Assembly (NCBI GenBank): GCA_947631395.1
Contig: CANRLF010000020.1
Coordinates: forward strand, 1-35,242
DNA from: an uncultured Oscillospiraceae bacterium
Lineage (GTDB): Bacteria > Bacillota > Clostridia > Oscillospirales > Oscillospiraceae
Length of the DNA: 35,242 nucleotides
Direction of reading: 5' to 3'
The position numbers were made by a program, and so were the translations under genes. Below the pieces are notes generated by a model, which was not told the origin of the DNA, made no database searches, and worked only from the letters and a program-made list of their open reading frames with translations. Every line of letters starts with the position of its first letter. Position 1 is the first letter of the stretch. Shown piece by piece: positions 24,696 to 32,355 of the stretch.

Positions 24696-25391
24696 ATGTA
24701 CAACATACTTATCTGCGACGACGACGGCGACATAGCCTCCGCGCTGAAGATCTACCTCACGGGCGAGGGCTACGGCGTCTACACCGCATCAAACGGCCTG
24801 GAGGCCCTTGAGGCCGTGTCCCGTGGCGATGTTCACCTTGTGCTCATGGACATAATGATGCCACAGCTCGACGGCCTTCAGGCCACCTCCATGCTCCGGG
24901 AGAAATACAACATACCTATCATCCTCCTCACCGCCAAGGGCGAGGACACCGACAAGATACTCGGCCTTGGCGTCGGGGCCGACGATTACGTGACGAAGCC
25001 CTTCAACATCGCCGAGCTCCTTGCCCGGGTGAAGAGCCACCTTCGCCGTTACACCACCCTCGGCGGCATGGAGCGTCGGCCCGACCACCTGACCATCGGC
25101 GGCATCGACCTTGACGACTCCGCCAAATCCGTCACCGTGGACGGCGAGCCCGTCAGCCTCACCCCATCTGAGTACGCCATCCTGAAGCTCCTGATGGAGC
25201 ACCCCGGAAGGGTGTTCTCCTCCGCCGCCATATACTCTGCCGTCACCGGCGGCCCCGCCACCAACGCCGAGGCCTCCGTGGCCGTCCACATACGCCACCT
25301 GCGTGAGAAGATAGAGATCGACCCCTCCGACCCCCGCTACATAAAGGTCGTCTGGGGCCACGGGTACAGGATAGAGGAGGAGAAAAAATGA
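24696..25391 (+). CDS. OmpR/PhoB-family response regulator (VanR-like)
   Basis: 231-aa cytoplasmic regulator. The receiver domain (1 to about 118) has CDDD at the start, phospho-acceptor Asp52 in VLMDIMMPQLDG and Lys in YVTKPF. A winged-helix DNA-binding domain covers about 132-228 (LTPSEYAILKLLMEHPGRVFS; VAVHIRHLREKI; VWGHGYRIE). The ATG at 24696 is preferred to upstream in-frame starts because the receiver begins there (YNILICDDD). It overlaps the kinase gene by 4 bp (ATGA) and so forms a pair with it. It is probably autoregulated at the iterons upstream. VanR-like here describes subfamily resemblance, not glycopeptide resistance; no van ligase genes are present. Confidence 0.94.
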   Translation: MYNILICDDDGDIASALKIYLTGEGYGVYTASNGLEALEAVSRGDVHLVLMDIMMPQLDGLQATSMLREKYNIPIILLTAKGEDTDKILGLGVGADDYVTKPFNIAELLARVKSHLRRYTTLGGMERRPDHLTIGGIDLDDSAKSVTVDGEPVSLTPSEYAILKLLMEHPGRVFSSAAIYSAVTGGPATNAEASVAVHIRHLREKIEIDPSDPRYIKVVWGHGYRIEEEKK

Positions 25392-27043
25392 AAAAGCTCA
25401 CCGCCAGCCCGAGCTTCAAGCCCCTTTGCGTCATATTCATGTCCCTTATATTCCTCCCCCTGGCCTTCTTCGCCCAGGTCGTGTCCCTGGCCGGCAGGTT
25501 CGCCTTCTACGACGCCCCCGGCGTTGACGAGGCCGTGGATGAGCTTCTGAGGGAGCGCCTTATAACCGACCTTGCGGCCCACCACATACGCCTGACCCAC
25601 CGCGGATTTTTCGACTTTGTTTTCTCTTTCCGCTCCGCCTCCGTCGTCTTTTTGGCCATCCTCTCCGCCGTTTTCCTGCTGGCCCTTGCCCTGCTCCTAT
25701 CCCGGGCCGGTGTGGCCCGGGGCTCTGATGACACGTCCCTTAACCACTTCGACCGTATGCCCCCCGACCTCGCCCTTGCCCTCTGGGCGGCGGGGGCCTG
25801 GCTCATATCCTCCAATATGTCCCGCCGCTGGGCCAGGCTCTCCTCCAGCCTCATCTCCCTGCCCGTGACCATAATGAAGCAGACCGCCTGGGCCCTGGTC
25901 TTGATGCTCATCACCCTTTGGCTGCTCTACACCGGCGCCGCCCGCCTGCGCTCCGGCCCCATATGGCGCGGCGCCCTGACGCTCCGCCTGTGGCGTCTTT
26001 GCTCAAACGGCCTTGAGCTCCTGCTCGGTCACCTCTCCCGCGTGGCCGCCGGGGCCAGGCTCGACCGCCTCATGGCCCTCATCGCCTCGGCCTTCCTGGC
26101 CCTTCAGCTCGGCGGCGCTCTCCTTACGGCGCTTGTGAGCGTCCCCGCGGGCGTGGCTATCCTCGCCGTGTCCGACGCCGCCCTGTGCTCCTTCCTCCTC
26201 ATCGGCGCGGGACAGCTTCGTGAGCTCATCTCCGACGGCGAAAAGCTCGCCTCCGGCGAAGATCCCCGGCGCCGGGACTACTCCGGCATGTACCCCCACC
26301 TTCGCCGCCACGGCGAGGACCTGAGCTCCATCGGCGACGGCCTGAGCCGGGCGGTGGACCAGCGCCTCCGGGCCGAGCATATGCGCACGGAGCTCATCGC
26401 CAACGTGTCCCACGACATACGGGCCCCCCTCACCAGCATAATAAACTACTCAGACCTCCTCCAAAAGCCCCACACCGAGGAGGAGGCCCGCCAGTATCTC
26501 GATGTTATCTCCCGTAAATCCGAAAAGCTCAAGGTCCTCATCACCGACCTCGTCGACGCCGCCAAGGCCAGCTCCGGAGCCGTCGATGTGGACCTGGCCC
26601 CCACCGACCTCACCGAGCTCATAGGCCAGGCCATGGCCGAATACTCCGCCGCCCTGTCCGACGCCGGCCTGACCCCCGTGGTCACCATGCCGGAGGAGCG
26701 CCTCACCGTCCTGGCCGACGGCAAACATCTCTGGCGGATACTTGACAACCTCCTGTGTAATGCCGTAAAATATGCTCAACCGGGCACTCGCCTCTATGTG
26801 GAGGCCGAGAGCACCGGTACCCGCGCCATCATCTATGTCAAGAACACCTCCCGGGACAAGCTCAACATCTCCGGCGAGGAGCTCATGGAGCGTTTCGTCC
26901 GCGGCGACCGTAGCAGGAGCTCCGACGGCAGCGGACTTGGCCTGTCCATCGCCGGCAGTCTCGCCGAGCTCATGGGCGGCCGGCTTTACGTCACCGTTGA
27001 CGGTGACCTGTTCAAGGCGCGGGTGGAGCTCAAGCTTGCCTGA
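25388..27043 (+). CDS. Sensor histidine kinase, partner of the OmpR-family regulator
   Basis: 551-aa membrane kinase. Hydrophobic segments lie near 14-35, 86-105, 125-142, 165-183, 228-250 and 253-275, so the sensor part is largely membrane-embedded, with a short outside loop (about 38-82). HAMP-like linker about 276-330. The dimerisation helix has His342 in NVSHDIRAPLTSI. The ATPase domain has N-box DNLLCNAVKY (Asn454, Asn458), the VKNTS segment, and GSGLGLSI. All kinase motifs look intact, unlike the AgrC-like pair earlier in the window. It overlaps the regulator by 4 bp and precedes a C39-like gene by 12 bp. Confidence 0.93.
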   Translation: MKKLTASPSFKPLCVIFMSLIFLPLAFFAQVVSLAGRFAFYDAPGVDEAVDELLRERLITDLAAHHIRLTHRGFFDFVFSFRSASVVFLAILSAVFLLALALLLSRAGVARGSDDTSLNHFDRMPPDLALALWAAGAWLISSNMSRRWARLSSSLISLPVTIMKQTAWALVLMLITLWLLYTGAARLRSGPIWRGALTLRLWRLCSNGLELLLGHLSRVAAGARLDRLMALIASAFLALQLGGALLTALVSVPAGVAILAVSDAALCSFLLIGAGQLRELISDGEKLASGEDPRRRDYSGMYPHLRRHGEDLSSIGDGLSRAVDQRLRAEHMRTELIANVSHDIRAPLTSIINYSDLLQKPHTEEEARQYLDVISRKSEKLKVLITDLVDAAKASSGAVDVDLAPTDLTELIGQAMAEYSAALSDAGLTPVVTMPEERLTVLADGKHLWRILDNLLCNAVKYAQPGTRLYVEAESTGTRAIIYVKNTSRDKLNISGEELMERFVRGDRSRSSDGSGLGLSIAGSLAELMGGRLYVTVDGDLFKARVELKLA

Positions 27044-27055
27044 GGAGGTCTTACC

Positions 27056-27787
27056 GTGACCACAAAGCGCCGCACATCCCTCTGGATCGCCCTTGGCGTC
27101 CTGGCCCTGATCTTAATCGTCGCCCTGGCCCTCATCCTTCACGCCCTGCTCTCTCCCCCCGGGGACGCCGAGCTTCAGGAGACCATGTCCTCCCTTGTGG
27201 AGAAAAATCCGGAGCTTCGCGACTACATCGACGCCTACTCCGGCGTCACCCCCTATAACCTGGAGCTGGACCTGACGCCGGAGCTCCACCCCGGCCTCAT
27301 CCCCTATTACACCCAGTGGGACGCCCGTTGGGGCTACTGCCGGTACGGCTCCGGCCTCATCGGCTGGACCGGATGCGGCCCCACCGCCCTCAGCATGGTG
27401 GCAATGGGCCTCACCGGCGACGGCCGTCTCACCCCCGCCTATATGGCCGATCTGGCCGTCAGCCACGGCTACTGCGTCACCGGCTCCGGCACCAGCTGGA
27501 CCTTCTTCTCCGAGGGCGCGGCCATGGTCGGCCTTACGGCCAAAGAGCTCATACTGTGGGAGGACACCATGCGCTCTGAGCTCAACGCCGGAAAGCCCAT
27601 AATCTGCGTCATGGGCAAGGGCTACTTCACCGACTCCGGCCACTACATAGTCCTCACCGGCTGTGACGACTCAGGCTTCCAGGTCTACGACCCCTTCCGC
27701 CCCTCGAACTGCCGCACCTTCACCTACGCCGAGCTCTCACCCGAAATAAAAAACCTCTGGTCATACACTCTCGCTGAAAAGTCCTGA
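27056..27787 (+). CDS. Membrane-anchored C39-like cysteine peptidase-fold protein
   Basis: 243 aa. One membrane anchor near 9-32, then an extracytoplasmic domain of the C39-like (papain-like) fold: Gln87 in YYTQWDARWG, Cys107 in GWTGCGPTALSM, His196 in DSGHYIVLTG and Asp212 in QVYDPF, in the right order for a catalytic set. It probably cleaves peptides or acts on the cell wall; the substrate is unknown. The GTG at 27056 has GAGGAGG upstream. It is last in the two-component operon, 12 bp after the kinase, so it may be the main output or a helper in signal processing. Confidence 0.88.
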   Translation: MTTKRRTSLWIALGVLALILIVALALILHALLSPPGDAELQETMSSLVEKNPELRDYIDAYSGVTPYNLELDLTPELHPGLIPYYTQWDARWGYCRYGSGLIGWTGCGPTALSMVAMGLTGDGRLTPAYMADLAVSHGYCVTGSGTSWTFFSEGAAMVGLTAKELILWEDTMRSELNAGKPIICVMGKGYFTDSGHYIVLTGCDDSGFQVYDPFRPSNCRTFTYAELSPEIKNLWSYTLAEKS

Positions 27788-27880
27788 CGGATTTTTCTAA
27801 AAAAGAAAAGTCCCGATTCGACTTTGTGTTGCCGGTTAAAAACATGAAGTGTTCTCAACTTATATGGGGGTTGCGCTTAT

Positions 27881-28393
27881 ATGGAAATAAGGCAGGAACG
27901 AGCAGACGATCATAATACAGTCTTTCAGGTCGTAAAAGAAGCATTTTCTCATGCTGAACATAGGGACGGAAACGAGCAGGAGCTTGTGAAAGCACTGAGG
28001 GCCACTTCATCCTTTATTCCGGAGCTCTCCCTTGTGGCATTGGAAGATAGCAAGATCGTTGGCCATATCCTTTTTACCAAGATCACCATAGGAGAGCACA
28101 CCGAACTTGCTCTCGCGCCACTTTCTGTTCTTCCGGCATATCAGCGGAGAGGGATCGGGCTGTCGCTTATCCGTGAGGGACATCGTATTGCTAAACGGTT
28201 GGGGTATGATTACTCGGTGGTACTGGGTTCCCCGACATATTACCCACGTGCCGGCTATCTTCCGGCGAGCTTATACGGAATAAAAGCGCCATTTGAAGTG
28301 CGGGATGAATACTTCATGGCATTCAAGTTACAGGACGGCGCGCCACAAGTTAATGGCGTGGTCAAATATGATCCGGCTTTTGAAATTGATTGA
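27881..28393 (+). CDS. GNAT-family N-acetyltransferase (YhbS-like)
   Basis: 170-aa cytoplasmic acetyl-CoA-dependent acetyltransferase. The acetyl-CoA loop is QRRGIG at 88-93 after the typical APLSVLPAY strand; VLGSPTYYPRAGY (about 113-126) matches the YhbS branch. Substrate unknown. The ATG at 27881 has a GGGGG site about 11 bases upstream, a rather weak start. Its codon use is more AT-rich than that of the two-component operon before it, suggesting separate ancestry. Stand-alone gene. Confidence 0.9.
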   Translation: MEIRQERADDHNTVFQVVKEAFSHAEHRDGNEQELVKALRATSSFIPELSLVALEDSKIVGHILFTKITIGEHTELALAPLSVLPAYQRRGIGLSLIREGHRIAKRLGYDYSVVLGSPTYYPRAGYLPASLYGIKAPFEVRDEYFMAFKLQDGAPQVNGVVKYDPAFEID

Positions 28394-28485
28394 CACTTTT
28401 CCGTATATCAGCGAATACTCACTACTGTCACAACTCCGATACTCCGGGAACACAAATGGGAATTGGGAGAAAGAAAATATTATAA

Positions 28486-28743
28486 AAAAGGACGGCCTCC
28501 GCCGTCCTTTTGAGACTGTCGAAAAAGCCCTGACGAGCTTTTTCGACAAGGAAAACGTGCGGGCAATTTTCTCCGAATTTTGCGAAATTCAGAGAAAATT
28601 GCCCTGCTGTCGCCCTGCGCGCGCCCCGAAGGGGCACACTTGGGCGACAAAAGGGATTTTTTCCGACGCGCATGTCGCCGGAAAAAATATAGAATTTGAG
28701 TTTTTTGACAAGCTGAAAAGGACGGCTTCCGCCGTCCTTTTTA
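28486..28743 (+). repeat. Structured intergenic repeat, copy C (subfamily 2, full)
   Basis: Same helix order as copy B but different sequences. (1) AAAAGGACGGC / GCCGTCCTTTT, 28486-28511. (2) TGTCGAAAAAGC / GCTTTTTCGACA, 28517-28548. (3) Long stem 28561-28604, 13 bp plus 6 bp with one mismatch. (4) Nested: outer TGTCGCCC / GGGCGACA (28608-28615 with 28642-28649), inner GCCCC-GAA-GGGGC (28623-28635), with TGCGC and ACACTT between as in copy B. (5) ATTTTTTCCG / CGGAAAAAAT, 28656-28688. (6) A second AAAAGGACGGC / GCCGTCCTTTT hairpin with T run, 28716-28743. Bases 28639-28715 match copy D with one difference in 77. It lies between convergent genes. The outer hairpins can act as terminators in both directions. 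Confidence 0.88.
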
Positions 28744-28757
28744 TCGTAATCAGATCA

Positions 28758-29810
28758 TCACGCCTCCGTGGACGTCCCGGCAGTCGCCGGAGCCTCCGGC
28801 CTCTCCGTTTCTATCTTCGCCGTCGTGGCGAACGGGCGGTCTATAACAATCGCGGCGAAATTTAGCGTCGCGGCGGCCGTCAGCGCGCAGAACGCCAGCC
28901 ACCAGCCCCAGCGGTAGCTCACGTCCACCAGGTCATACGCAAGCTCCACCGAGCCCGCCCCCAGGGCCCGCACCATAAGCGCCAGTCCCGCCGCCCCAAG
29001 GACCGAGAAGGCCCCCGGCACCGCGCTCCCGGCCCGGCCCGGTACCCTCGCGAGGGCCGAGGCCAGCACCGCCCCGACGATCGCTATCACGTACCAGAAC
29101 AGCACACCGCCGACTACCTTTTCCGACCAGGCCGCCAGGCCCGCTCCCACGCCCGCCAGCGTCCCGCCGAACAGCGTCAGCTGTCCGTCCCCGGCGCCGA
29201 TGCCCACCATGGGGCAGAAGCACCCGATCACGGCTATATTCGTGAGCACCGACCCCATGAGCCGCAGTCTCACTCCGGAGCTCGTAAGCCCCTGCCAGTC
29301 ATATCTCGCCCTCGCGGCCCTCGCCAGGACCGCGGCCAGGGCCGTGGCGATGAGTATAAGGTAATACCCCGCCCCCAGGTTCAAAAACTTGATGTCCCCC
29401 AGATCCACGAAGGACTCCACCAGCCTGTCCATCAGGCTCTCAACCTCTGAGATAACGCTGAACACGCTGAACACGAAGAGGTTTATGGCCACAGACAGCA
29501 GACACAGCCCGCTGACCGCGGAGCATCTTCTCTTGCTCCTCCCGACGGACAGTATGCCCGCCAGCAAAAGCGCCAGCGCGGCGACCACCACCGCCCCCCA
29601 GCACACCGTAAGGCCCACGCCCAGCCAGTGATTTGCCTCGCCGTACTCCCTGGCGTACTCCGGCAGCAGTGTCAGGAGCTCATATCCGTATATGCTCACC
29701 GTGTCATCTCCCCCGCCCGAGGTGATGACAGCCAGGGCGTACCCCGCGGCGGCCGCCAATATCGCCAGCCTCGCCGCCCAAAAAAGCGCCCTGCCTCTTC
29801 TCTCTTCCAT
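28758..29810 (-). CDS. Eight-helix membrane protein with internal duplication, unknown function
   Basis: 350 aa, about eight hydrophobic segments, with no signal peptide cleavage site evident. It appears to be two copies of a four-helix unit: each half has a helix, an outside loop ending in a short Tyr/Phe-Gly motif (SIYGYELL near 39-46; LTLFGGTLA in the second half), and three more helices ending in a Gly-aromatic start (GAGYYLIL; RWGWWLAF). The same unit occurs once in the neighbour at 29869-30393, which ends GAGWWLAF. The C-terminus is Ala/Thr/Glu-rich and disordered. ATG at 29810 with AGGAGG 7 bases upstream. I do not recognise a family; a membrane regulatory or envelope role is possible. 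Confidence 0.75.
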   Translation of the reverse strand: MEERRGRALFWAARLAILAAAAGYALAVITSGGGDDTVSIYGYELLTLLPEYAREYGEANHWLGVGLTVCWGAVVVAALALLLAGILSVGRSKRRCSAVSGLCLLSVAINLFVFSVFSVISEVESLMDRLVESFVDLGDIKFLNLGAGYYLILIATALAAVLARAARARYDWQGLTSSGVRLRLMGSVLTNIAVIGCFCPMVGIGAGDGQLTLFGGTLAGVGAGLAAWSEKVVGGVLFWYVIAIVGAVLASALARVPGRAGSAVPGAFSVLGAAGLALMVRALGAGSVELAYDLVDVSYRWGWWLAFCALTAAATLNFAAIVIDRPFATTAKIETERPEAPATAGTSTEA

Positions 29811-29838
29811 ATAAGCTCCTCCTGTCCGTACTAAAATA

Positions 29839-29862
29839 CGCGGGGCCCATAAAGGCCCCGCG
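29839..29862 (-). terminator. Terminator after the four-helix membrane protein gene
   Basis: CGCGGGGCC / GGCCCCGCG with a six-base loop, followed on the minus strand by GTATTTTAG. It lies 6 bp after the stop codon at 29869 and separates it from the duplicated paralogue. Confidence 0.7.
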
Positions 29863-29868
29863 GCGTTA

Positions 29869-30393
29869 TCAGTAGACTATCGTGTTCTTGGGAGTGTCCG
29901 CGATCTTGCCCGCTAAAATATACGCGATCGCCGCGACGATCAGGGCTATGAAGGCCAGCCACCATCCGGCGCCGCCCATGCTTATGTCCACGATCCCCCC
30001 GAGGCCCCCCAGCTGTCCGAGGCTATCCTTTGCCGCGCCGTTGAAGGCCACCCGGCTGAGGAGCAGCGTCACGGCGGAAACGACACAGCACACGCCGGCG
30101 ATCTTCTGGTTCCCCGCCTTCCTGGGCACAAGGCCCAGGCCCATGGCTATGGCCGCCAGCGCACCTAAGAAGGTTATGATGGCCCATATGGACATCACCG
30201 CGCCGTCGCCGTCGAAAATGTCGCCGGAGAACAGCTCCCCAAACACCTCAAAGCCGGAGAAGGACTGGGACTGCGACACGCCGAAAAGCGACGCCGACAC
30301 GACGATGAAGGGCATGAAGTAGCAGATCAGGGCGAAAAGGCACAGCACCGCCGCGGCTATCGTCAGGTTCCTCTTGCTTAATATCTCGTTCAT
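29869..30393 (-). CDS. Four-helix membrane protein of unknown function
   Basis: 174 aa with four hydrophobic segments (about 10-32, 66-86, 96-116, 140-163). The first outside loop has FSGFEVFGELFSGD and is acidic. The last helix begins GAGWWLAFIALIVAAIAY, close to GWWLAFCALTAAATLNF at the end of the 350-aa neighbour, so the two share a module. The ATG at 30393 has GGAGGAA upstream. A sigma-A promoter and a 22-bp palindrome precede it. Function not recognised. Confidence 0.8.
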   Translation of the reverse strand: MNEILSKRNLTIAAAVLCLFALICYFMPFIVVSASLFGVSQSQSFSGFEVFGELFSGDIFDGDGAVMSIWAIITFLGALAAIAMGLGLVPRKAGNQKIAGVCCVVSAVTLLLSRVAFNGAAKDSLGQLGGLGGIVDISMGGAGWWLAFIALIVAAIAYILAGKIADTPKNTIVY

Positions 30394-30435
30394 CTTTATT
30401 CCTCCATATATGTTTTACCTTCCCCGGAAAATTGG

Positions 30436-30457
30436 ATATTTTGGAAGGCCAAAATAT
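30436..30457. promoter_or_regulatory. Perfect palindrome at the transcription start (operator or 5' hairpin)
   Basis: ATATTTTGG / CCAAAATAT, 9-bp arms with a 4-bp centre, directly next to the -10 box at 30458-30463 of the minus-strand promoter. It covers the expected start site, the usual place for a repressor operator; an RNA hairpin at the 5' end is the alternative. Confidence 0.6.
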
Positions 30458-30486
30458 ATTATATTGTCTCTCCGGCCTTTTGTAAA
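30458..30486 (-). promoter_or_regulatory. Sigma-A promoter of the four-helix membrane protein gene
   Basis: Minus-strand TTTACA (30481-30486), 17 bp, TATAAT (30458-30463), about 65 bp upstream of the start codon. Confidence 0.8.
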
Positions 30487-30504
30487 GATTTTTTTGCGGC
30501 TTTT

Positions 30505-31785
30505 TTACACCACCTTGCTTATGGCGTACCTGGCCGCCAGCAGGGCCCAGTTTTGATTGAAGGCCCTCATTATGTTCCAGTACCCCACGCCCCTCAGGCC
30601 GTACTCGTCCGTCAGCTCCAGCTTCGCCTTGACGCTCCTCACGTCCTCGAACCACACAATGTGCCGCCGGCCTGCGGTGTAGTACTCAAAATACGGCGAC
30701 TGCGCCGTCTCGTCGAACCTTATCTCCGCCCCGTATCTGGCGGCCCTGAGCACCGCCCCCTGATTTCCTATGTTCTCCGCCCTCGTTATCCCCTGCTCGT
30801 AGGGCAGCGTCCAGTCGTAGCCGTAATTCGGTATGCCCATCAGTATCTTCTCCGGCGGTATCTCCGTCACGGCGTAGCTCACCACTCTTCTGACCTGGTC
30901 GATGGGCGCCACCGCCATTGGCGGCCCGTAGGTGTAGCCCCATTCATATGTCATCAGAAGCACCCAGTCGGCTATGGCCCCAATGGCCGGATAGTCGTGG
31001 GCCTCGTACAAAAGCCCCGTCTGGCTCGCGGAGGTTTTCGGTGCCAGGGCCACGCTCACCGTGAAGCCCTCCGGCTCCATCACCTCCCTGGCCCTCGTCA
31101 AAAACTCCTGATACCCCCCGGCGTCCTCCGGCGCTATGTACTCAAAGTCCATGTCTATCCCGACGTAGCCCTTCCTCCGCATGACCGCCACCAGATTTGC
31201 CAGCACCCTGTCCTGAAGGGCCCTGTCGTTGAAAAGCGTGGAGGCCCGACTTGTGGAAAATCCCCCCGAGTCGTCGATGCTCGAGAAAACAAGTATAGGC
31301 GCCGCCCTGTACTCGTATGCCGTGTTTATGAGCCTCGCGTCGTCCGCCGGTATCAGCGTCCCCGCCTCCGTAAAGCCGTAGGAAAATACCGCCAGATATG
31401 TGAGATACGCCAGCGCCCTCCTGAGTATCCCGTCGTTGATGCTCGGATATGCGTACCCCAGCGTCGCCAGCTCCCTGATCTTCCCTCCCTGAAAGCTCAC
31501 CGTCAGCTGCTGTCCCGGGCGGATCGTGTCATTTTGTATGAGCTCCGGGTTGTTCTGCAAAAGCTCCAGCACGCTTACCCCGAACCTTCCCGCTATGGAG
31601 TACAGCGTATCCCCCGGCCTCACGGTGTACACCCTGCTCGGAAGCGTCACTATAAGCGCCTGTCCCACCACCAGCGTCTGGTTCTCCGTAAGCCCGTTGT
31701 CCGACCTGAGCCTCGACACCGATACCCCATAGCGCCGGGCGATGGAAAACAGCGTATCCCCCCGGGCCACAATGTGAATGAGCAT
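30505..31785 (-). CDS. LysM-GH18 peptidoglycan hydrolase (SleL/YaaH-like)
   Basis: 426-aa protein: two LysM peptidoglycan-binding modules (about 1-46 and 52-96), then a glycoside hydrolase family 18 barrel (about 103-420). The catalytic motif is DMDFE (Asp211, Asp213, Glu215), intact. Absence of a signal peptide with LysM at the very N-terminus is typical of spore-associated cortex-lytic enzymes such as Bacillus SleL/YaaH, which cut cortex fragments during germination and are made in the mother cell. A sigma-K-like promoter upstream agrees with this. The ATG at 31785 has GGAGGGAT upstream. Family confident; spore role inferred. Confidence 0.92.
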   Translation of the reverse strand: MLIHIVARGDTLFSIARRYGVSVSRLRSDNGLTENQTLVVGQALIVTLPSRVYTVRPGDTLYSIAGRFGVSVLELLQNNPELIQNDTIRPGQQLTVSFQGGKIRELATLGYAYPSINDGILRRALAYLTYLAVFSYGFTEAGTLIPADDARLINTAYEYRAAPILVFSSIDDSGGFSTSRASTLFNDRALQDRVLANLVAVMRRKGYVGIDMDFEYIAPEDAGGYQEFLTRAREVMEPEGFTVSVALAPKTSASQTGLLYEAHDYPAIGAIADWVLLMTYEWGYTYGPPMAVAPIDQVRRVVSYAVTEIPPEKILMGIPNYGYDWTLPYEQGITRAENIGNQGAVLRAARYGAEIRFDETAQSPYFEYYTAGRRHIVWFEDVRSVKAKLELTDEYGLRGVGYWNIMRAFNQNWALLAARYAISKVV

Positions 31786-31806
31786 ACTTATATCCCTCCT
31801 CTGCTA

Positions 31807-31834
31807 TATTATATGCCCCCCACTGTCATCAGGT
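31807..31834 (-). promoter_or_regulatory. Sigma-K-like sporulation promoter of the LysM-GH18 gene
   Basis: Minus strand ACC (31832-31834), 16 bp, CATATAATA (31807-31815), matching the sigma-K pattern AC-N16-CATANNNTA. On the plus strand CATATACTA (31845-31853) similarly fits the -10 element for the divergent amidase gene, but without a clear -35. Confidence 0.5.
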
Positions 31835-31871
31835 GAGTCCTCTGCATATACTATATTGGAGGAGTGATATT

Positions 31872-32354
31872 ATGTTAACCTTTGTCCCCTATGACCGCTC
31901 CGCCGCCGTGGATTACGCCCGGCGGTGGGCCCTTTCCAGGAACCCCGCCTACTATGACTTTCAGGACATCGGCGGCGACTGTACCAATTTCGCCTCCCAG
32001 TGTATCCTCGCCGGCTCCGGCGTGATGAACTACACCCCGGTCACCGGGTGGTACTACATAAACGCCAATGACCGTACCGCCTCCTGGACCGGGGTGGAAT
32101 ATCTATACGATTTTCTCATAAATAACGATGGCCCCGGCCCCTGGGCCGCTGAGGTCCCGGAGGAGGCCGCCCTTCCCGGTGATCTTGTCCAGCTCGGCGG
32201 CCCCGGCGGCTTTTACCACTCCCCGGTCATAGTCTCGGTGGCCCCGATCCTCGTCTGCGCCCACACCTACGACGCCCTCGACCGTCCCCTCTCCACCTAT
32301 GTGTACTCCAGGGCCCGGTTTTTGCGCGTGGAGGGCGCCCGAAAATGGGCGTGA
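31872..32354 (+). CDS. Amidase_6-domain protein
   Basis: 160 aa covering one putative amidase domain (PF12671 type). The hallmark is YYDFQDIGGDCTNFASQC (about 29-46), with the Cys of DCTNF the proposed nucleophile; the motif PGDLVQLG and the His of FYHSPVIV (near 120) complete the expected pattern. It has no signal peptide and may act inside the mother cell or at the spore, as is common for this family in Clostridia. The ATG at 31872 has GGAGGAG 7 bases upstream; an earlier in-frame ATG lacks a site. Divergent from the spore-type hydrolase; its stop lies one base from the stop of the convergent sirtuin gene. Confidence 0.87.
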   Translation: MLTFVPYDRSAAVDYARRWALSRNPAYYDFQDIGGDCTNFASQCILAGSGVMNYTPVTGWYYINANDRTASWTGVEYLYDFLINNDGPGPWAAEVPEEAALPGDLVQLGGPGGFYHSPVIVSVAPILVCAHTYDALDRPLSTYVYSRARFLRVEGARKWA

Positions 32355-32355
32355 T

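Noticed and set aside
24696-27787. Glycopeptide resistance locus
   Set aside because: The regulator and kinase resemble VanR/VanS, but no VanH/A/X-type ligase, dehydrogenase or dipeptidase is present.
28293-28865. 190-aa plus-strand ORF after the acetyltransferase
   Set aside because: It overlaps the acetyltransferase in another frame, then crosses repeat copy C and enters the opposite-strand membrane protein gene; no start signal.
30553-31836. 427-aa plus-strand ORF
   Set aside because: Antisense shadow of the LysM-GH18 gene, Arg/Pro/His-rich with no domain or start signal; long only because of high-GC codon bias.
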